A program made the position numbers and the translations under genes. Shown here one piece after another: positions 10,290-33,040 of a stretch of 64,000 bases of DNA (the stretch's first letter is position 1; each line of letters starts with the position of its first letter). The notes under the pieces were generated by a model. It worked only from the letters and a program-made list of their open reading frames with translations, was not told the origin of the DNA and searched no databases. This stretch comes from Musa acuminata AAA Group (lineage: Eukaryota; Streptophyta; Magnoliopsida; Zingiberales; Musaceae), in contig NC_088335.1 in NCBI RefSeq assembly GCF_036884655.1, positions 39,402,501 through 39,466,500 of the forward strand, written 5' to 3'.

Positions 10290-13200
10290 AAACCTTCTAC
10301 TATGGATGATGAAGAATGAGAAGTTCAATATAGATTTGAATATAAATTTGAATAAGCATATTTCTGATGAAACCAGAGCTGATATTGTTTGGCAAATATT
10401 AGAAAACCTCGTTGCGAAAAAGATAGTGGGAAATAGAATTTCTCTCCTCAAAAGACTTGTAAATTTAAAGTATAAAGATTGTGGTAACATTATTGAGCAC
10501 ATAAACATATTTCAGAGTCTTGCAAATAAGTTGGTTGCTATAAAAATGAATATAGATGATGAGATGCAAGGATTATTACTTCTCAACTATTTACTAGAAA
10601 GTTGGGAAACGTATGTGATGACAATTTGTAACTCCATGCTAGAGGGAACTTTAACTATAGATATGGTTAAAGAAAATTTGCTAAATGAAGATGCCAGAAG
10701 AAAAAAAAAACAGAGAGAATCTTCTTTTGGTGCATTTGTTACTGAAAAATAAGAAAGACATGGAAGAAGTCATAGTAGAAATTTATATAGTTATAGAGGA
10801 AAATCCAAATCTAGAAGAGATATCAAATGTTTTCACTATAACGGGCTAGGTCACACGAAGAAAGAGTGAATATTTTAGAAGTGAGAACAGAATGAAAGGA
10901 AGAAAAATGAGAAAGAGACCAATACATTTGCTGCTAAAGGTGATATCATTATTGTTTGTGATGACGGTTGTGTTAGTCTTGCAGCTTAGGATAGTAATTG
11001 GGTAATTGACTCTGGTGTTTCATTTCATGTCACTTCTTATGGTGATTTCTTCAGATCTTATATTACTGGTGATTTTGGTAATGTTAAAATGAGAAACAGT
11101 GATACATCTAAGATTGTGGGTATTAGAGATATTTGCTTGAGATCAGTATTGGGAGTAAATTGATACTAAAGATGTCAAACATGTTCTAGATATTCGTCTT
11201 AACTTGATATCTACAAGTAGACTTGATGATAAGATATTTACATACTATTTTGGTGAAAGTAAATGGAAACTCACTAAAGGTTCTCTAATTGTGGTAAGAG
11301 GAAAGAAGCTTAACCCTTTTTATATCATGGAAGCTAAGCAACACAAAGGAGAGATTAATGCAATTCAGAATAGCGAAAGTATAGAACTTTAGCATAAGAG
11401 GCTTGGTCATATCAGTGAGAATGGACTTCAAACTATTGCTAGAAAGCAATTCTTATAAGAGTTGCAAAGTACATCTCTTAAAACTTGTGATCATTGCTTA
11501 GTTGGAAAAACACATAAAGTTGCATTTCATACATATCCATCATCTAGAAGATCAGATATTATTGATTTAGTTCATACTGATATTTGTACTATATAAACTA
11601 GAACTCTTGGAGGTGCTTTTTTATTTGTTACTTTTATTGATGACCATTCTAGAAAAGTTTAGGCGTTTGCTTTGAAATCTAAAGACTAGGTACTCGATGT
11701 TTTCAAAGAAATTTTGTATCATTGTTAAAAGAGAAACTAGCAAAAAGCTAAAAGTGTATTCGAGCAGATAATGGTGGCGAGTACAAGGGTCCTTTCTAAA
11801 ACTCCAACGGTGTGCAGAAATGATGAACATAACCATTGAAGAAAGGATTATGTGTATCCTTTCCTACTCCAAGTTACCTAAGTCATTTTAGGGGGAGGCT
11901 ATGAGAACTACAATAGACTTGATATATCTTTCTTCATCAGTTCCTCTGAAAGGTGATGTTCCAAAGAGAGTTTAGAAAGGAAAAGATATATCTTATAATC
12001 ACTTGAGAGTCTTTGGGTATAAAGCATTTATTCATATTCCCAAAGATGAGAAGTCCAAGCTTGATAATAAGAGAAAAGCATGTATTTTCTTGGGATATGA
12101 TCATGAAGAGTTTGAGTATAGATTATGAGATCTAGTGAACAAGAAGATTAATAGAAGCAGAGATGTTATGTTTCTTGAAGATCAATTGTTTGATGATGGT
12201 GATAATGTTGAGAAGTCAAAAACCTCTTTTTATATTCCTTAGAGTTTGGGTCCAATTCCTTCACCTGTAGTTCATGATGATCATGGGGAAGATGAACAAA
12301 AAGATTATGGTAAGAATGCTAGTGATGATACTCCTACAGTTGATGATATTGAACCAACTGAATAAGTACCTCCACCACCAGTCGAGATTCCATTGAGAAT
12401 ATCCACAAGAGAGCGACAACCATATACTATATATCCTCTATATGAGTATGTTATGCTTACTAACAAGGAAGAACTAAAAACTTACCAAAAAGCTATTCTA
12501 CATGAGTATAAGAATGAGTGGGTTAAAGCTATATAAGAAAAGATGAGATCCTTCCTTGAGAACCATACCTATGACTTGGTAAAATTGCCTAAAGACAAGA
12601 AAGCTCTAAAAAATAAATGAGTTTACAAATTGAAAACTAAAAATAATAACTCACAACAAAGATACAAGGTAGGACTAGTTATGAAAGGATTCAATAAAAA
12701 AAAAGGTATTAACTTTGAAAAAATATTTTCTCTTGTAGTGAAAATGTCCTCTATTCGAGTTGTTTTTGGTTTGACTGTCCGCTTAAATTTAGAAGTTGAA
12801 TAACTTGATGTGAAAACAATATTTTTTCAGGGTGACTTAGAATAAGAAATTAAATAGAGCAACCAGAATATTTTAAAGTCAAGGAAAAAGAAAATATGGT
12901 GTGTAAGCTTAGGAAAATCTTATATAAACTCAAACAGGCACCTAGATAGTGGTATAAGAAATTTGATTCATTTATGATGAGCCAAGGGTATAATAGAACC
13001 ACATCTGATCATTGTGTATTTATGAAAAAAGTTTTCAGGTGATGATTTCATTATTTTCTTGCTATATTTGATGATATGTTGATTGTTGGCCATGATGCTG
13101 GTAAAATTAAAAAACTTAAAAGAGAGCAAAATAAGTCTTTTGCCATGAAAGATTTGGGATTGGTGAAACAAATACTTGGCATGAAGATTCTTTGTGATAG

Positions 13201-13985
13201 GAAGAAAAGGAAGGTTTGGCTATCTTAGGAGACTTACATTGAAAATGTTCTTGAAAGATTCAACATGAGTAAAGCCAAAGTAGTTTGTTCTCTACTTGAA
13301 GGTCTTTTAAAGCTTAGTTTGAAACAATATCCTACAAGTCATAAAGAAAAAGAAGAAATATCCAAAGTGCCTTACTCATTTGTAATAGATAGTTTGATAT
13401 AATGCTATGGTTTGTATTAGGCCAGATATAGCTTATGCAATTGAAGTTGTCAACCGATTTATCTCTAATCCTGGTAAGAAACATTGGGCAACAATGAAAT
13501 AAATATTAAGATATTTAAAAGGTACTTCCAGGTTATGTTTATATTTTAGTAGTGATGAACCTATGCTAGAAGGATATACAGATGTAGACATGACAGGTGA
13601 TATTGATTCCAAGAAGTCCACTTCGGGATTTTTGATAACATGTACAGGGGGAGCTGTCTCTTGGCAGTCTAAGTTATAGAATTGTATTGCTCTATCAACC
13701 ACAAAAAGCAGAATATATGACAATTACTAAAACTTGTAAGGAAACTTTATGGATGAAAAAATTTCTATAGGAATTGGGATTAAAACATGAAGGATATATT
13801 ATTTATTGTGATAGTCAGAGTGTTATTCACCTCTCCAAGAATTCAACATAACATTCTAAATCCAAACATATTGATGCGAGACATCACTGAGTTTGTGATG
13901 TGCTTGAGATGAAGGAATTACAATTAGAAAAGATGCATATCAAGGAGAATAAATCAGATATATTGATAAAATTTTTGCTTTGAAA
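10290..13985 (+). pseudogene. Element B gag-pol remnant, many stops and frameshifts
   Basis: Gag survives as an open stretch at 10306-10752. Downstream fragments in copia order are a protease-like VIDSGVSFHVTSYGDFF (near 11000), integrase pieces (LVHTDI near 11570; IRADNGGEYKG near 11760), RT (near 12480-13100, with an altered active-site motif), and RNase H (KKSTSGF near 13610, TKSRIYDN-like near 13700, SKHIDARH near 13860). In-frame stops, often TAG or TAA replacing one codon, occur throughout. It cannot encode a functional polyprotein. Confidence 0.85.
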
Positions 13986-14067
13986 CATGTAGGCGAAGAG
14001 CGGGTTTAATATAACCCACCATATGAGTTGGAGAGGGAGAATTATTGAGTCCATAGAGGGGGAGAAT

Positions 14068-14700
14068 TATTGGGTCTAGCTCACATGTGAACTTGGACTA
14101 GATAATTTAAATCTGATTTATTTAAAAAAAGAAAAAGAAAAAGAAAGAGACGTGCGCAGTTGAGGGCAGCTAGCTAACTATGTGTGCAGAAATGGTGGCA
14201 GCCCATAGTGAGAGAAAAGAGGGGAGAGAAAAATAGGATTTTAAATTTTTTTTACTTAATGATCAATGGTCAAATTTGATCAGTTTTAACCCAAATTATG
14301 TGTGAAGAATCCTTACAATAAATTTTATAATCCTAACGGTGCTATCTATAGTTTACTCTTTTTGAGGTATTTTTTTGCTATACTTGATTGGTGAGACTTA
14401 AACTTTTCTTTTAATGAGATCCGATATGTTATTATTGAGTTAAGACATTTGGTATTGACGTGATCATCTTATTATTTTAAAGAAGATTTATTGTAAATCT
14501 GTTGTTAGTGGAAGTTTAAGGTGGATTACGGTCCCATGATTTTTCCTACATTGAATTTTTTACGTTAAAAATTTGATCTTACTTTGTGATTAATTTATTG
14601 TTCTATTATTTATGTTGTTCTGGTTCATATGTGTTTTTAGTATTAAGTTGATATTTTAACGAGGAATTTATTGATGTACAAAAGAATTATTTCACTAACA
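14068..14700 (+). repeat. Element B 3' LTR
   Basis: It starts 'tattgggtctagctcacatg' (TGTTGGGTCC in the solo LTR) and ends 'ttcactaaca' at 14700. It is more complete than the 5' LTR but heavily substituted. Confidence 0.75.
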
Positions 14701-15607
14701 TTAGGTATATGAGTTCATGTTGTTTTTTTTTTTTTTTTTTTTGGCATCATTGATGTGATCAGGAAAACAGTCAGATGGTGTCACTTTCCAGAAATTGCTA
14801 TGTATCATTCAGAAAATTGATTTGTATCATTCAGAAAACATGACTTGATCATGAAAACCATATGATTGCCTTCTAATTCAGATTTTTTTTTTGTTTTTTG
14901 TTTAGCAGTGAGTTGTAGTCTTTGCTATTACCCCTTTAGATCGTATATTTAATTATTCTTAAAATAAAATATTATGGACAATATTAAAAATATTTTTGTA
15001 ATAAAATGATACAGAAGAAGAAGAATATATGTATGTTGAGAGGATGAGAAAATAGAAATACAATAGAGTTTTAAGTCTTTTATTCCTATAACGAAGAAGA
15101 AGACTTTTAAAATTATTGTATTTGATAATAAGGAAAAAGTGAAGAATATAAATAAATTCAGTCTTTTAAAATTTAAACAATCGAATTAGTTTTCTCGATT
15201 CAACCGATTGAATTTAAATTTTATATTTATGGTCGTTGGAATCGATAAATCTTCCTTCCTTGGTTTTTTGTTTTCTCGTGCATTATTTCTTGTCAGATGG
15301 AAGGATTCAGCTTGATTTTTTTAAAAATTATTTTCGATATAAAAATTTGTAGTTAATGGTAGTGGGGTCCACAAGGCAAATGATATTTGATGAAATGCCA
15401 CGTTCACGCATTAAGATACCAAACACTGACAATCATATTATCTACAAGTGACAAATGCGTGTAATTTTTTTTTGGTCATTTTCAATAAATATAACCTCCA
15501 TCAAATTATACTTTTTACGATGAATTTGAATTCTTGCTTGATTGTCGAAAACCTCCATGAATATTTCTTTTTCTATAATTTATATTTATTCAAATGTTTT
15601 GCGTGAT
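14701..15607. other. Upstream region of CFIm25, no gene seen
   Basis: AT-rich sequence with a ~20-base T run (about 14724-14743) and a repeated phrase 'tcattcagaaa' (near 14806 and 14828). No coding frame or recognised element. It is the distal upstream flank of the gene starting at 16140. Confidence 0.4.
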
Positions 15608-15781
15608 TTACGCAATACTTACTATATATATATATGTATATATATATGTACATATATATATACATATATATATATATACATATATACATATATATATATA
15701 TACATATACATATACATATATATATACATATATATATATATATACATATATACATATATATATAAATATACATATATATAC

Positions 15782-15812
<31 letters not shown>

Positions 15813-15827
15813 CATATATATATATAC

Positions 15828-15923
<96 letters not shown>

Positions 15924-15939
15924 TACGCAATACTTACTA
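15608..15939. repeat. (TA)n/(TATACA)n microsatellite between 17-bp direct repeats
   Basis: About 300 bp of alternating 'ta' with interspersed 'cata' words is bracketed by identical 17-mers, 'ttacgcaatacttacta', at 15608-15624 and 15923-15939. The array ends about 200 bp upstream of the CFIm25 start codon, so it lies in or near that promoter. Open frames through it (IYIYIY) are artefacts. Confidence 0.95.
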
Positions 15940-16049
15940 ATGATATATGGACACAATCTATTTCTTTGAAACAAGGAATAAAACACTTTTTATTTGTTTC
16001 AAACTCCCCAACTCCCCAAAAAAAAAACACAAAAAATTCTCCAGGATAG

Positions 16050-25614
<9,565 letters not shown>

Positions 25615-26400
25615 AGCTGGTGGAGCTAATGTGGTTACTTTCAAGGTAGTTTGCATGGGTAGAAAATTGCTGAAGCCAATTCAATCAAACTTGATCTTGT
25701 CTGATACACAACAAGTATCTTAGTTTTTTCTTTTCTTCCTTTGGGTTTGGTTGTATGAACCTGTAAGTCAGCTTACAAGCAACACTTTATGTATCCTTCG
25801 ATTGAAGTCGGCTCTTCCTTGCAGCTCACTCACTGTCACTGACTTTGCTTATTTGGGGGCAAGATATACAAGAAAAAAAAAAACTTGGCAGCTTCTCATG
25901 GTGAAATTTATTAAGTTTGCGATGAAACATGTAGTTAGTTTGGTGGAAGATAGCGTAAGATTTAAAGGTGGTTTGTGGGTGGTTTAGCTCATTCTGTGCA
26001 TTGTTGTTCATCATGTACCAAAGATCTAATTATATAGGACCTTTGTATGTCTATCCCAAGTCATAATGCAATGATAAAGATGGTGGTGGTGTTGATTCTG
26101 ATGCTGATGATTTCTTGGAGCTAAATGTTAGGAAATGTACACTGTACAAAATCTAGAGTTGAAAGGAATTCAGAAGAGAAAGAGCTGCCAAGAGCTAATG
26201 TTCTTTACCAGAGACGTAGCATCATCCATATTGAGGTATTTAGCGTTTGTGCTTAGCCCCCTGCGTTTGACGCATGGGTACATGAGTCAGATTTATATTG
26301 ATAGTTAATCGGATTCAGAAATTAAAAGGGAGTAAAATTCAAGCCAACAAGAGATAAGGCGATGATTGTAGTTGGGACAAGAGAATGGCTGGTCAGCCAC
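25615..26400 (+). other. CFIm25 3' UTR and downstream flank
   Basis: Non-coding sequence after the stop codon. The poly(A) site could not be placed. The open frame 25751-25987 has no family resemblance and no known exon partner, so it is treated as chance. Confidence 0.5.
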
Positions 26401-26985
26401 GTAGTTGGTACAAGAGGATGGAAAGGAAGATGATAGTAGTTGGTACAAGAGGATGGAAAGGAAGATGATAGTAGTTGGTACAAGAGGATGGAAAGGAAGA
26501 TGATAGTAGTTGGTACAAGAGGATGGAAAGGAAGATGATAATAGTTCGTACAAGAGGATGGAAAGGAAGATGATAGTAGTTGGTACAAGAGGATGGAAAG
26601 GAAGATGATAATAGTTCGTACAAGAGGATGGAAAGGAAGATGATAGTAGTTGGTACAAGAGGATGGAAAGGAAGATGATAGTAGTTGGTACAAGAGGATG
26701 GAAAGGAAGATGATAGTAGTTGGTACAAGAGGATGGAAAGGAAGATGATAATAGTTCGTACAAGAGGATGGAAAGGAAGATGATAGTAGTTGGTACAAGA
26801 GGATGGAAAGGAAGATGATAATAGTTCGTACAAGAGGATGGAAAGGAAGATGATAGTAGTTGGTACAAGAGGATGGAAAGGAAGATGATAGTAGTTGGTA
26901 CAAGAGGATGGAAAGGAAGATGATAGTAGTTGGTACAAGAGGATGGAAAGGAAGATGATAGTAGTTGGTACAAGAGGATGGAAGG
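26401..26985. repeat. 35-bp minisatellite, 16 full units plus a partial, with 210-bp higher-order period
   Basis: Units start at 26401 and every 35 bp to 26961. Almost all units read 'gtagttggtacaagaggatg' plus 'gaaaggaagatgata'. Units 5, 7, 11 and 13 carry a linked variant 'atagttcgtac'. The variant order repeats every six units (210 bp), so it grew by block duplication as well as by single units. It ends in an 'aagg' run (26979-27000). Because 35 is not a multiple of three, all three reverse frames stay open (LLSSSFPSSCTNYYHLPFHP); I consider these artefacts. Confidence 0.97.
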
Positions 26986-27000
26986 AAGGAAGGAAGAAAG

Positions 27001-28600
27001 GAAGCAAGAGCGCTTATATTATTTTTGAACGGGTCAAAGCAATGCCAAATGGGTTCTGATCTGTTCACCACACCATGGCAGGCAGGCTCAGAAGCAATGT
27101 TAGTACCTAAGGAACAACCATCGGCTAACTTCATATCATTCATTGAAATTTCCTAAAGACCATGTGTCCCAGTCCATGGCCGATTGATACATATCGGTCG
27201 ATATAGGATCAAAAGTGGAATTTATTTTTATTTATTTTGGAGCCATTGAGAAAGAACTCAGTCTGCAATGGTCTTTGGTAGAAGAAAGTTTAGGTGTAGA
27301 AACTCTACAGATTTGAGCAGAGTTAAATTTAAGATAGCAGCATTATGTGTATATGCTTCTACTATCAAACTAAATAACGAGACTCCAATCAATCAATGGA
27401 TTGGTGTTCTCAATGTCTCCATATTTTGTAGGTGTGTTGGACCAAAGCTTAAAACTATTTCCATGATATATTATGTATGTAAGTTATTGATGTGGCAATA
27501 GTTGTTGCCTCATCGTTATCAACAATTCGGAGCTTCCTAAGGTAAGTACGACCATGGCATACAGGGATGTAGAGGTTGAAGTGCAATAGTGCTATGATTA
27601 TCATCACTCAACTATTGCTTTGTCATATAAGAATATTATGACGAACTATCTATTGACCATGAGATTCTTCGTACTATGAAGGTTGTGAATTGACATCATA
27701 GAAGCTTTGTCGTATCCGTTAAAAGTCAATGACTTTCTTCTTCTTCTTTCCTTTATCCTCCTTTACCATCAACGAGATGTTTGATCATCGAGCTCAGGAA
27801 TATGAATGTTGGTTAGTATGTGTAAAATATTGCTCATCCGTCTATGCTCCCGAGCCTAAGTAGTCCAAATAATCAATTGATTATCGCTCCTATCCATGGA
27901 TCTCAAGGAACATGGACTACGAGCGAGAAGGTGCCTCGTCATCATGTTGCTCGTCAATCATATTTGAAGGATTAGCCGATGTTGTTGCCTTCCCCTTCTT
28001 CAAAATGCTGGGGGACGCTTATGATTGTGACTTGTCATGACTCCTATTAAACTAACTCCTTGATTACCATCGCCATGCCTATCATAGAGCTCCTCTTCTT
28101 ACGAGCCACGTTGTTCCTCTTCTTCAACATCTTGTTGATGAAATGAGATCAAGTGTTGCTCTCCTTTCATGTCCTCTATGGGATCCTGTAATCCACCTTA
28201 TCTCATACTACATATCTTGTCCAATCGAGTAGCAGTTAGTTGTCTCATACCAGTATTCCTACCCACTCTCTATGACATGATAGAGATTCTTGTTGTAGAT
28301 GATCCATTGTCATCGACTAAAGGTCGAGGCTCATATCATCATCGTGACCCTTGTACTCATCATACATTGATGTCTCGAGAGTGTACCTGTGCCTTGCTTC
28401 CTATTCGGATTACTTCTATAAATTTTTATTTTTTTCTTATCAAATTCTACTCGAAAGGCTCTTCTTATCTCTTGAGGAACCTTCGTGCATTATGTGACAT
28501 TGAGAAGTTCACCAATTATATGTTGGTCTTGATGAGTTATTCTACTATCATGACTGATATGACCAGAATGATACACTGCCAATGATAATAATGCTTTAAA
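27001..28600. other. Intergenic region, no recognised gene
   Basis: Short open frames only (for example 28169-28585 forward). 27700-28590 has a balanced base composition and CT-rich codon-like runs that may be an eroded coding sequence, but no family was recognised on either strand. Confidence 0.35.
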
Positions 28601-31230
28601 TGACGAACGTGATTTTATGCCAGATCATAAAGTTAGTGCTCTGGGTTCATTGGCCTACAAAACATGTCAATGGAATAAATTATCTCTAGTTAGCCCTTAA
28701 TTATGTTATAAACATGCTGTAATTAATAATAAATTATCCCCAATGACCCCTAAATTGGATCTAAATTGACGAAAAAAATTCTTAATTAGCTCCAATTACC
28801 CTTAATTCATATGTAAATGGAAGAATATACCTTTAATCCACAAACAATTTCATAATCAAGCAAGAATAAGCATACTATTATTAGCTCTAAATTGTTAGCA
28901 TCATAACACTAAGATGGGTGAATTAATATTATTTATAAATTTAAAATCAACTTTACATTTCAATTGAGGGGCAGGAAAATATTGAAAACAATATAAGCAA
29001 TAAGCATGAATAAGAAATGAAAACTAGAGAAAAAGAGGCACAAGATTTATAGTGGTTCGATTTTTCCAATCAAATTTCAGTCTTGATTCTTCGATCTTCA
29101 AAGCCATGATATCCACCAACAATCTTTCCTTTAATAGGTAAATATCAACTATCCTTTATCCTTTTACAAGCTTCTTCTTTTTAAGACTTAAAAGAGAATC
29201 TTACACTTAAATCTTTTATAAAGAACTCCCATTTTCTACAATGTAAAATCATAACTTAAGATAGAGAAAAATCAAACAAAGCATAGAGAAAGCTACAATA
29301 CCTACAAACTCAAGGATTGGATATTTTTATCAGCCAAACCCGAATGATCAATTTATAGACCCCAAAAAATCTCATGAATAGAGCCAAAACTTTCACTTTC
29401 ATGTAATTTTGAGGTATAAGCAATACTGTCATTACATCACACTGATATAACTTTTTACATGGTGGTGTTATCGTGATACTACTATATAATGTTTGACAAA
29501 ACACCAAAACACCAAAGGCAGTATAGCACAATATGTTTGGTCCAACCCAATTTCAAACCCAATAATTATTTCAATAAATTGTGACTATTATAGCCTAATA
29601 ACAAGGCAATTTGGCCTAAAATAAATTTGACCAAGACTATTAATTATCAATGGTTCATTTGACACAATCGAATCTTTTGATTTATTATCACAACTTCAAC
29701 ATGTCATGGTAACTTTTAATGTTATCAAATCTTTGGGCACATTATCAAATCTTCTGATATATCATCCTATCCTATCCTTTGACACGATATCCAATTCTTA
29801 GCATATCGACCAATCCTTTAGCCTTATGTTCAATTTCTTGACTTGATGATCTTTAGACACAATGACCAACTCTCCATCCGGATATTCGACCTTGCAGTGA
29901 CTTGAATCCTTAATCAAAATATTTCTTATGTCATTTATCTTCTTTAAACTTATCAATTGATATCATTATTAAAATCTATGATTCATCATAAATTACTCTT
30001 GATTAACTCCAAATTGGGTCTTAATGTAAGAAAACGACCCAAATTAATCAAAGACTAAATCCACATAGATCATGACTTATTACAAAAATAAATAGTTAAT
30101 AACATGCTAATAAGGCTTTACTTAAGATTAATCTTTTGAACCATGCAAGAATAAGCCTTTAATTAGCTAGAAAATGCAGTATAATATACTCTTAAATCAT
30201 GTAAGAAGTGGACAAATGATATCATTGAGCTTAATTTACTTAATTACCACTATTTAGAAGTTAATTAATCCTAATCGACCTAAACATGAATTACTAAGAC
30301 TTTAATTAGACATTAAACATAGTAGAATGAACTCTTAAATCATACAAGAAGTTGAAACATGATCAGCTCATTATGCTAATTACCCCTAATTACGTCTGGA
30401 TCAATCATTAATCCTTAATCAATGAAGAATTATCAATAATCATTAGGCTAATTATATAAAATGATGAAAAAAATACATAGAGATCACCTAAATATCTTAA
30501 ATTGAAGACAAATTTCAGCCACTCGAGAGATTTATAAAGCCTCTTTTATCTAAACCAACATCCACTAATCGTGCTTTGAAATCTAAAATCATCAAGAGAG
30601 TGATCGAGTAAGAGTGAAAAACAAAATGAGAGGAGGCAGCCAAGAGAGGTCAAATAACCTAACAAACGGGGCTAATAGGATTAAATTCGACTTTTAACAA
30701 TATTATACCGATTAAAATTGAATCGTTACCGATCGATACTACTGTTGCCAATGTGCACTGATCGATATTACTGTTGCCAATGTGCACCAATTAAAAAATT
30801 GGATCATCACGGGCTGATAGTACTACCATTCGGTATTGATCGGTGACGATCAAAATTCTTGACTCTACCGCTCGATACACTTTATACCCTGAAATTACGA
30901 TCAATAACTTTGATAGAGTTAAGGTGATAGAAAAATATTTGCATGACTCTACCATCTGACCCCGTAGGGGTAGAGGAAATGGAAAATGCCTATTGAATGG
31001 GTGTAACAATATGGTGCAGTAAAAAGGAAGAAAAATACATGAAGTTATCCACTGGTTTCAATGTTAGCCCAAACACTACCATGTTATTTTAAATCTCACC
31101 ACTACAAATAAATGACATAAAAGCACGTGTGTCATCCATCTCTATGGAGATATTCAATGGGTTTGGAGTCATTTAATCTCACCGCTTCCATATCATTTAA
31201 TTTCACTAGTAGACTTCGACTAAAAATGAA
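28601..31230. other. AT-rich intergenic DNA with loosely repeated motifs
   Basis: Phrases such as 'cttaaatcatacaagaagt', 'ctttaattag' and 'taattacccctaatta' recur irregularly (28700-28870, 30110-30400), suggesting an old degenerate repeat. 28990-29260 resembles LTR-type leader sequence ('agtggttcg...caccaacaatc') but has no matched partner. A small tandem duplication of ~29 bp ('gatcgatactactgttgcca') lies at about 30731-30789. No gene is supported. Confidence 0.35.
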
Positions 31231-31324
31231 ATATTAAACTAAAACTGGACTGCTTCTACACGGTGCTACTTCTGATTTTGGATTCATCCATTCTCGTTTC
31301 AAAACCTCTGGTTTCAAATGATAC

Positions 31325-31326
31325 AA

Positions 31327-31417
<91 letters not shown>

Positions 31418-31678
31418 AACATACATATACATATATATATATATACATATACATATGTATACATATATGTATATATACACGTACATATACACATATATAT
31501 ATGTATATACACATACATATATAAATATATATATATGTATATATATATGTATATATATATATACATATATATATGTATATATATATATATACATATATAT
31601 ACATATATATATGTATATATATATATATACATATATATACATATATATATGTATATATATATATATACATATATATAC

Positions 31679-31746
<68 letters not shown>

Positions 31747-31747
31747 T
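31325..31747. repeat. (TA)n microsatellite with 'cata/gtat' higher-order blocks
   Basis: About 420 bp. The first ~90 bp is pure 'ta'. The rest interleaves 'ac' and 'gt' interruptions that recur in ~38-bp blocks between about 31540 and 31700. The tract is self-complementary and would form long hairpins. Open frames through it are artefacts. Confidence 0.95.
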
Positions 31748-31794
31748 TTTTTGTTTCCTCTCTCTCTCTGACAGGGAAAGAATCCTATTGATGT

Positions 31795-32008
31795 CTTGAT
31801 GCTTAACCACCTTCTTGATTACCCATATGGGCTTCTGACATTTTTCTTTTAACTTCTGACTCCCATGACTTCTTTCCTCCCTTCTTAGGCTGTTCGTCCC
31901 GATCATTCTCTTCCTTCTTAACCTCCCTTGTTAACATAGTTTTGAGCAAACAGAAACAGGTTAGAGCAAGTTCCACGTCACCATGAAATGTGGTACTGAA
32001 GTATTAGT
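31795..32008 (-). other. Possible reverse-strand terminal exon, unassigned
   Basis: The reverse strand is open for about 68 codons to a TAA near 31798, ending with a charged stretch ([38 protein letters not shown]). An acceptor-like 'ctactaatacttcag' lies at the start, near 32010. The composition looks more like protein than random AT-rich DNA. It could be a 3' exon of the MBD gene upstream on this strand or of an unseen gene, but no splice partner of matching phase was found. Confidence 0.3.
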
Positions 32009-32035
32009 AGTTCTAATATTTAACAAGCTAGTTTA

Positions 32036-33040
32036 GGCTACAACAGTGATTTAAAAAGTATTAGGCGTCAAAAGACGTTAAGATCCAAAAACGCCCAAGG
32101 TGCAAGACGCTCGTCCGAGCGAAACGAGACGCTAAAATATAAAAATATATAATATAATTAATATAAATTATTTAAATAAAAAATATATTATTAAATTAAG
32201 AAAATTGGGTACAAAATCATAATATCATATTAATAAAAAGTCTTAAAAATCAAAACAATAAAATTTTACATCAAATCTATTGAGTTGCTCTATACACTTG
32301 CCATTTATTCTGAAACTTAACAATAATTTTAAATAAATAAAAATTAATAATATTAAAATTAAAATAATATATTATTAATCTAATAAATAAAAATACTATT
32401 ATTAGTATACAGTAAGCAGGATACTGTTAATATATTGTTAACAGTATAGTGAGAAGAGTGTGAGAAGATCAAGGCTGTTGAGGCAACAACAACGGTAGCT
32501 GGAGCGGGAGCTACGCGTGGCAACTACAGTGAGAGCTGCGAGCGATAGCGGGAGTAAGAGCGACGAGCGACGACAGTAGTGACGAGCGACGATTGTGGCA
32601 GTGGTGAGAAGTCGGCGAGCAGCGATTGTGGCAGCAACGACTAGCGACAGCGGTAGCGGCAGTAGAGAGCAGCGAAAGCGGAGAAGAAATCTCGATGGCA
32701 AAATCGCGAGTGTTAGGGTTGGGGAAGTCGAGGAAATCGCGAGTGTTAGGGTTGGGGAAGTCAAGGAAATCGCGAGAGGGAGCCTATCAATGATTTAGTT
32801 GGTTCGATTGAACCAACTAAAGCACCGAAGATCGAACCAGACGTAAAACATTGGTTCGATCGCCTGGTTTAACCTGGGCACTCGCCCGAAGCGCCCGGCG
32901 CCTGGGCTCGGGCGAACGCCTAGGCGGCGCCTCGTTGAAGCGAGGCGCTTGGACATGAAGCGAGGCACTCGGGCCTCGCCTCGCCTCGCCCGAGCGCCTA
33001 GGCGAGCGCCCGAGTGCCTATTGAAATCACTGGGCTACAA
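32036..33040. mobile_element. Non-autonomous hAT-type element (copy 2 of 3)
   Basis: The element 32044-33032 (989 bp) starts cagtgatttaaaaagtatta and ends with the inverted form (...attgaaatcactg). It is flanked by perfect 8-bp duplications 'ggctacaa' (32036-32043, 33033-33040). The same internal near-palindrome 'ttggttcgattgaaccaa' lies at about 32799. GC-rich 'gcgcctgggctcgggcg' ends mirror copy 1. It has no transposase. The GC-rich interior (32460-32780) includes a duplicated 'gcgagtgttagggttgggg' unit. Confidence 0.92.

Larger units (their letters stand above)
9564..14700 (+). mobile_element. Decayed Ty1/copia retrotransposon (element B)
   Basis: The 5' LTR (about 9564-10119) and 3' LTR (about 14068-14700) share the words 'gtttaaggt(a/g)gattacggtccc', 'ctttgtgattgattcattg' and 'atgttgttctggttcatatg'. 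A primer site TAGTATCAGAGC follows the 5' LTR at 10121. A polypurine stretch (gagggggagaattatt) precedes the 3' LTR and is itself duplicated (near 14027 and 14057). The third family member is the solo LTR at 43163-43852. The LTRs are strongly diverged from each other and the 5' LTR lacks a central block, so this is an old insertion. The exact 5' start is uncertain. Confidence 0.85.

Noticed and set aside
15542..16049. Several long frames encoding [12 protein letters not shown] repeats on both strands
   Set aside because: They are translations of the (TA)n microsatellite. The same artefact occurs at 31234-31906 and 37527-38042.
26401..26985. CRISPR-like array of short repeats
   Set aside because: Units are directly adjacent with no spacers, and the genome is a plant's.
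26305..27143. Three overlapping reverse-strand frames with repeated LLSSSFPSSCTNYYHLPFHP
   Set aside because: The 35-bp minisatellite lacks stops in every reverse frame, and the peptide repeat cycles through all three frames. This is a tandem-repeat artefact.
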